From Clostridiales bacterium (GTDB lineage: Bacteria; Bacillota_A; Clostridia; Saccharofermentanales; Saccharofermentanaceae), in NCBI GenBank assembly GCA_024695545.1, contig JAILHZ010000052.1:1-64000 (forward strand): DNA of 64,000 nt, given 5' to 3'. The position numbers and the translations under genes are program-made. Positions 61,005 to 64,000 of this stretch are shown here, piece after piece. Each line of letters starts with the position of its first letter. Position 1 is the first letter of the stretch. The notes beneath the pieces are model-generated. The model did no database searches, was not told the origin of the DNA, and saw nothing but the letters and a program-made list of their open reading frames with translations.

Positions 61005-61033
61005 TTGACTCAGTTTCATTCGAAAGCTATAAT
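61005..61033 (+). promoter_or_regulatory. Strong promoter of the 88-residue protein gene
   Basis: TTGACT, 17-bp spacer, perfect TATAAT. RNA start near 61040. Confidence 0.85.
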
Positions 61034-61037
61034 GAGG

Positions 61038-61062
61038 TCGCAAGGTAAGAAAAGACTTGCGA
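61038..61062 (+). promoter_or_regulatory. Hairpin at the 5' end of the transcript
   Basis: TCGCAAG-loop-CTTGCGA, 7-bp perfect stem, lying at the predicted 5' end of the mRNA. Such stems can protect RNA from decay. Confidence 0.5.
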
Positions 61063-61109
61063 ATGAAAAGAAATGGAAACTAATTTTTCACTTAAAGGAG
61101 GTAGTCACC

Positions 61110-61376
61110 ATGAAGGCTTTTAACATGAGCAATGTAGATGTTCACCAGTTTATGCAGGCTCTGGATTCCTGTTCCGGCGATGTAATGCTTATTACCGATG
61201 AGGGTGACAAGTTCAACCTTAAGAGCAAGCTCAGCCAGATCACAGGTCTGATGAAGCTGATCGAAGGCGGTAAGCTCGTAAGCGCTAAGATCTACTGCTC
61301 CAATCAGGAAGATGAAGCTCTGCTTTTCAGACTGAATCTTTTCGGAACAGTCGAAGACGTCGAGAATCTCGGCTAA
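61110..61376 (+). CDS. Small conserved clostridial protein of unknown function
   Basis: An 88-residue cytoplasmic protein. The segment VHQFMQALDSCSGDVML followed by GDKFNLKSKLSQITGLMKLI resembles short clostridial proteins that databases often name polyA polymerase without real evidence. No enzymatic motif is visible. A consensus promoter, an AAAGGAGG site and its own terminator suggest high expression as a single-gene unit. ATG 61110 is chosen for the ribosome binding site; a longer frame to 60972 crosses the promoter. Confidence 0.75.
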   Translation: MKAFNMSNVDVHQFMQALDSCSGDVMLITDEGDKFNLKSKLSQITGLMKLIEGGKLVSAKIYCSNQEDEALLFRLNLFGTVEDVENLG

Positions 61377-61432
61377 TTCGTTGAAGATCTGCCAAGTGGG
61401 AGTTTTACATCTCACTTCCTAATTCAGAACAA

Positions 61433-61470
61433 TCAGGAGTTGCTTCAAATGAGGCAACTCCTTTTTCTTT
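61433..61470 (+). terminator. Terminator after the 88-residue protein gene
   Basis: AGGAGTTGC / GCAACTCCT perfect 9-bp stem, followed by TTTTTC. A weaker hairpin AAGTGGGAG / CTCACTT lies at 61394-61417. Confidence 0.9.
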
Positions 61471-61534
61471 ACTTTTTCTTAGTACATTTTCTGAATCTGA
61501 CGATATAATAACTATGTAGGAGGGTACTACGGGT

Positions 61535-62374
61535 ATGATAAAAGAAATAAAAGTCAACTTCTATCGGCTTGTGCGTTCGAAGTCTTTTTTTGTCGTACTT
61601 ATTATCCTACTGGTCGGCGCTCTCATTTCAACGGCTGAAATTAAGATCTGCGTAGATGATCCATTTGATATGCTCGAGACGGCTCATGAAAAACTCAATG
61701 AGGCAGCAGCTTCCGAGGAAGATGCGCAGTCATTTGATATCATTTTCGACAGCCTTAACAGATTTAATGATACCAATAGTCTCAATGGTGTGGTAAGGAT
61801 GACGTTTTGTTCGGATCTCGTTTGTTTCCTTCACTGTATTGTTGTATCACTGTTTGTGGCGAATGAGTTTAAATCGCGCTTTCACGTAAATCATTTTTCA
61901 ATGAATTCACGCCCTGCATTCAGTGTGTTTATGGAATGGTTTTCTCTGATGCTTGCCATAGTTTTTGTTGAAATTTTCTGTTATGCCCTTGTGTTCTTAC
62001 TTTGTGTAATATTGTGTCATTCATTTAATTTCGGTGATGTAGGTCTGATGTTTAAGAACGGAACGATGTGCATCTCTGTCATGATTGCAATGGCTTCTCT
62101 GGCGTTTATGATTGCCTTTCTGCGAAGAGCCGGCGCTCTGGCTATTGTTCTCAGTTCCATCTTTGCTTTCGGTTTTTTTGATTTCTTTCTGGGGATCATC
62201 TCCGCATGGTTCCCGGCCATGGAATATTATGCATTAAATAACTTACTGAGCCAGATCAGCCTGGGCACTTTGACTACGTTCGGATATGCCGCAGGACTTA
62301 CTGCTATTCTGCTTTATATCGCTGTTTTCCTTGGGGTTACACTTATTGTTGCTGCTAAACGTGATCCGTACTAA
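61535..62374 (+). CDS. ABC-2-like membrane permease
   Basis: A 279-residue membrane protein with about six hydrophobic segments: one near the N-terminus (FFVVLIILLVGALIS), then a loop of about 70 residues, then five close together, the order of ABC-2 type permease subunits. The segment VANEFKSRFHVNHF is the usual linker before the second membrane helix. No ATPase gene is adjacent in the window. A TATAAT lies at 61504-61509 as a promoter candidate. Function unknown. Confidence 0.65.
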   Translation: MIKEIKVNFYRLVRSKSFFVVLIILLVGALISTAEIKICVDDPFDMLETAHEKLNEAAASEEDAQSFDIIFDSLNRFNDTNSLNGVVRMTFCSDLVCFLHCIVVSLFVANEFKSRFHVNHFSMNSRPAFSVFMEWFSLMLAIVFVEIFCYALVFLLCVILCHSFNFGDVGLMFKNGTMCISVMIAMASLAFMIAFLRRAGALAIVLSSIFAFGFFDFFLGIISAWFPAMEYYALNNLLSQISLGTLTTFGYAAGLTAILLYIAVFLGVTLIVAAKRDPY

Positions 62375-62388
62375 GCACAGTTCTTTTG

Positions 62389-62397
62389 TGGTATAAT
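62389..62397 (+). promoter_or_regulatory. Extended -10 promoter of the Lys-tailed protein gene
   Basis: TG-G-TATAAT, 34 bases before the start at 62432. Confidence 0.5.
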
Positions 62398-62431
62398 TAT
62401 ATGTCACGAAAAAGCTGTCTTAGGAGATTTT

Positions 62432-63262
62432 ATGATCAACTATCTATACAATGCCAGAGATATTGCCGCGTATTTTAAGTGGGCAGGTGTTTCTTCCCAT
62501 CAGGAAAAGGAGTATCTGAATTACATTTTCCTGATCGGCAAAGATATTCTGGCAAAGCCTCTTACCAAGGATTATGACGAGTTTGAGAAGGCTGTTTACA
62601 GGGAACTTTACTATCTATGGTCCGAGGGTTTCGAGAATGAGTATTCTGATATAGCGACGATTGCGCCCAAAGGGGCTGTCTCGCTGATCTGTGATCAGGA
62701 GTTTATTACGCTGGAATCGTATATGAAGCTTCTGGCGCTGCACCTGATCTTTTCCAGAAATTTGCCATATGTGCATATAAATTTTTCCGGACTGATGCTG
62801 CCGCTCGGTCTGAAAGGCGAGTTTACCGACTTTGAGAAAAATGTCGTTGTTGCCTGTGAAACCCTGCATCTGACGACGCAGGATGTGTTTGCGCAGCCTT
62901 TTGATCTGCATCTGGGTATTCCGGATGAGATGTTATGTCTCTGCCTTGAGCCTGAGTTCAGAAAGAGTTTGTCCGCGCATGACGATTTCCGTAAGCGATT
63001 TATCAAGAATGCCGCATCGAGACTTCAGGAACTGAAGAAGACATCTGCGGAGATCCAGGAGAAGGAAGAAAAGAAGAAAGCCAGACTTCTAAAGAGAAAA
63101 CAGGCAAGAGAAGCGGCTAAGGCTGAGAAAGAGGCTGCTAAGGCAAAGACGAAAAAAGAAGCTGCGCCGGCAAAGAAGTCCTGTGCTGGAAAATCAACAG
63201 AAAAGAAGACAGAAGCAGCGGATAAAGCTGTAGAGAAGAATACAAGTTCGAAGAAGAAATAA
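62432..63262 (+). CDS. Hypothetical protein with Lys/Ala-rich tail
   Basis: A 276-residue cytoplasmic protein without a signal or membrane segment. Residues 1-205 are a compact domain that I do not recognise (IFLIGKDILAKPLTKDYDEF, ICDQEFITLESYMKLL). Residues about 205-276 are very rich in Lys, Ala and Glu, resembling histone-H1-like or nucleic-acid-binding tails. It lies 23 bases before the dehydratase-activator gene and may be cotranscribed with it. Confidence 0.7.
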   Translation: MINYLYNARDIAAYFKWAGVSSHQEKEYLNYIFLIGKDILAKPLTKDYDEFEKAVYRELYYLWSEGFENEYSDIATIAPKGAVSLICDQEFITLESYMKLLALHLIFSRNLPYVHINFSGLMLPLGLKGEFTDFEKNVVVACETLHLTTQDVFAQPFDLHLGIPDEMLCLCLEPEFRKSLSAHDDFRKRFIKNAASRLQELKKTSAEIQEKEEKKKARLLKRKQAREAAKAEKEAAKAKTKKEAAPAKKSCAGKSTEKKTEAADKAVEKNTSSKKK

Positions 63263-63285
63263 GCTAAAGGGAAAAAGAAGGTAGT

Positions 63286-64000
63286 ATGGAAACGATAAGG
63301 AATATGGGCCTTGATATCGGCTCAACCACGATTAAAATCGTAATCACTGAAGGGGAAGAAGTGATTTATTCCGAGTACAGAAGACATCACTCGGATATCG
63401 CCGGAGAACTCCTTAATGCGTTTGAAGAAGTAAATAAGAAATACCCTGGACTGGAGACTCGTGTTCAGATCACCGGTTCCGGCGGACTTTCCGTTGCAAA
63501 ATGGCTCGGACTGGATTTTGTCCAGGAAGTTATTGCTGAGACTGTTGCTATTACGAAGTATCACCCTGAGACAGATGTTATCATCGAGCTCGGCGGTGAG
63601 GATGCCAAGATCACATATCTGCACCCGGTGCCGGAACAGCGTATGAATGGTACATGTGCGGGTGGTACAGGTGCTTTTATTGACCAGATGGCGACACTTT
63701 TGCGGACAGATGCTGATGGCCTCAATGAACTTGCGAAGTCTTATACGACACTTTACACGATCGCATCCCGATGCGGTGTATTTGCCAAGAGTGACCTGCA
63801 GCCGCTAATCAATGAAGGTGCGGCAAAAGAGGACCTTGCAGCTTCTATCTTCCAGGCGGTAGTTAACCAGACGATCGCAGGTCTTGCCTGCGGACGACCG
63901 ATCAGAGGACATATCGCGTTCCTCGGCGGACCGCTGTTCTTTAACTCTGAGCTCAGAAAAGCGTTTGAAAGAACGCTCGAAGAGCAGGTCAAGTCTTTCT
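63286..64000 (+). CDS. 2-hydroxyacyl-CoA dehydratase activator (BadF/HgdC family), partial
   Basis: The reading frame runs off the right end; 238 residues are visible. GLDIGSTTIKIVI is the ASKHA phosphate-1 motif, CAGGTGAFIDQM and IASRCGVFAKSDLQ contain the Cys residues that bind the bridging [4Fe-4S] cluster in CompA/HgdC-type ATPases, and GHIAFLGGPLF is the adenosine motif. The family energises electron transfer to dehydratases or to benzoyl-CoA reductase. Whether it is the short activator or the long fusion form cannot be decided here. Confidence 0.85.
   Translation, partial: METIRNMGLDIGSTTIKIVITEGEEVIYSEYRRHHSDIAGELLNAFEEVNKKYPGLETRVQITGSGGLSVAKWLGLDFVQEVIAETVAITKYHPETDVIIELGGEDAKITYLHPVPEQRMNGTCAGGTGAFIDQMATLLRTDADGLNELAKSYTTLYTIASRCGVFAKSDLQPLINEGAAKEDLAASIFQAVVNQTIAGLACGRPIRGHIAFLGGPLFFNSELRKAFERTLEEQVKSF

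Overview
The window is chromosomal DNA from a low-to-mid GC Gram-positive anaerobe of the class Clostridia, plausibly a plant-fibre-degrading gut or rumen lineage near Oscillospirales/Saccharofermentanales. Evidence for this is PolC-type replicase, an IspH-S1 fusion, a HutP-like protein, a PASTA kinase, a T-box ahead of thrS, AGGAGG ribosome binding sites, a 2-hydroxyacyl-CoA dehydratase activator, and a secreted GH10 xylanase plus the tail of a beta-helix glycosidase. The species assignment is inference. No prophage, insertion sequence, CRISPR array or plasmid gene is seen. Nearly all the long antisense open frames are shadows of real genes.

Layout. 1-639: 3' end of a beta-helix glycosidase. 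767-11415: one long operon from an extended -10 promoter to an intrinsic terminator, ileS (type 2), a site-2-like M50 protease, trpS (with an iron-sulfur-like Cys pattern), scpA-scpB (chromosome condensation), an RpiR-type regulator, a HutP-like RNA-binding protein, cmk, and ispH fused to ribosomal S1 domains. 11552-14402: a TTG-started secreted NlpC/P60 hydrolase behind a perfect dyad, facing a PepV-type dipeptidase. 14466-16399: rpsB-tsf with its own promoter and terminator. 16482-17204: a histidine phosphatase placed between tsf and pyrH. 17230-39893: pyrH-frr, then a terminator-like hairpin on the uppS ribosome binding site, then a nearly gap-free run uppS-cdsA-dxr-rseP-ispG-polC-priA-def-fmt-rsmB-rlmN-stp-prkC-rsgA-rpe-thiN, combining envelope lipid and isoprenoid synthesis, replication, translation maturation and Ser/Thr signalling.

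39902-46168: a class I aminotransferase on the minus strand; the infC-rpmI-rplT operon behind a consensus promoter and an attenuator leader, with infC starting at ATC; an rRNA/tRNA methyltransferase; and a K+ uptake set with two RCK proteins and one TrkH. 46278-52207 is the accessory part: an acyltransferase, two divergent lipoproteins, a zinc-ribbon membrane protein, an ADP-ribosylglycohydrolase and a membrane-anchored protein of unknown role. 52244-54443: T-box leader and thrS without a TGS domain. 54474-58070: a Thr-rich lipoprotein, tRNA-Pro(CGG), a small MscS channel and two related membrane-anchored small proteins. 58090-60346: CBM-GH10-CBM xylanase behind a LacI-like palindrome. 60409-64000: folA, an 88-residue clostridial protein with a strong promoter and 5' hairpin, an orphan ABC-2-like permease, a Lys-tailed protein, and the start of a dehydratase activator running off the end.

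The observations I find most worth checking are the apparent ATT start of rsgA together with the ATC start of infC, the Cys motif in TrpRS, the HutP-like gene in a housekeeping operon, the PASTA kinase carrying an InlB-like repeat, the attenuator-like terminator before uppS, the two palindromic operator candidates, and the lipoprotein/zinc-ribbon/ADP-ribosylglycohydrolase cluster. I did not find a system that I can claim is wholly new.
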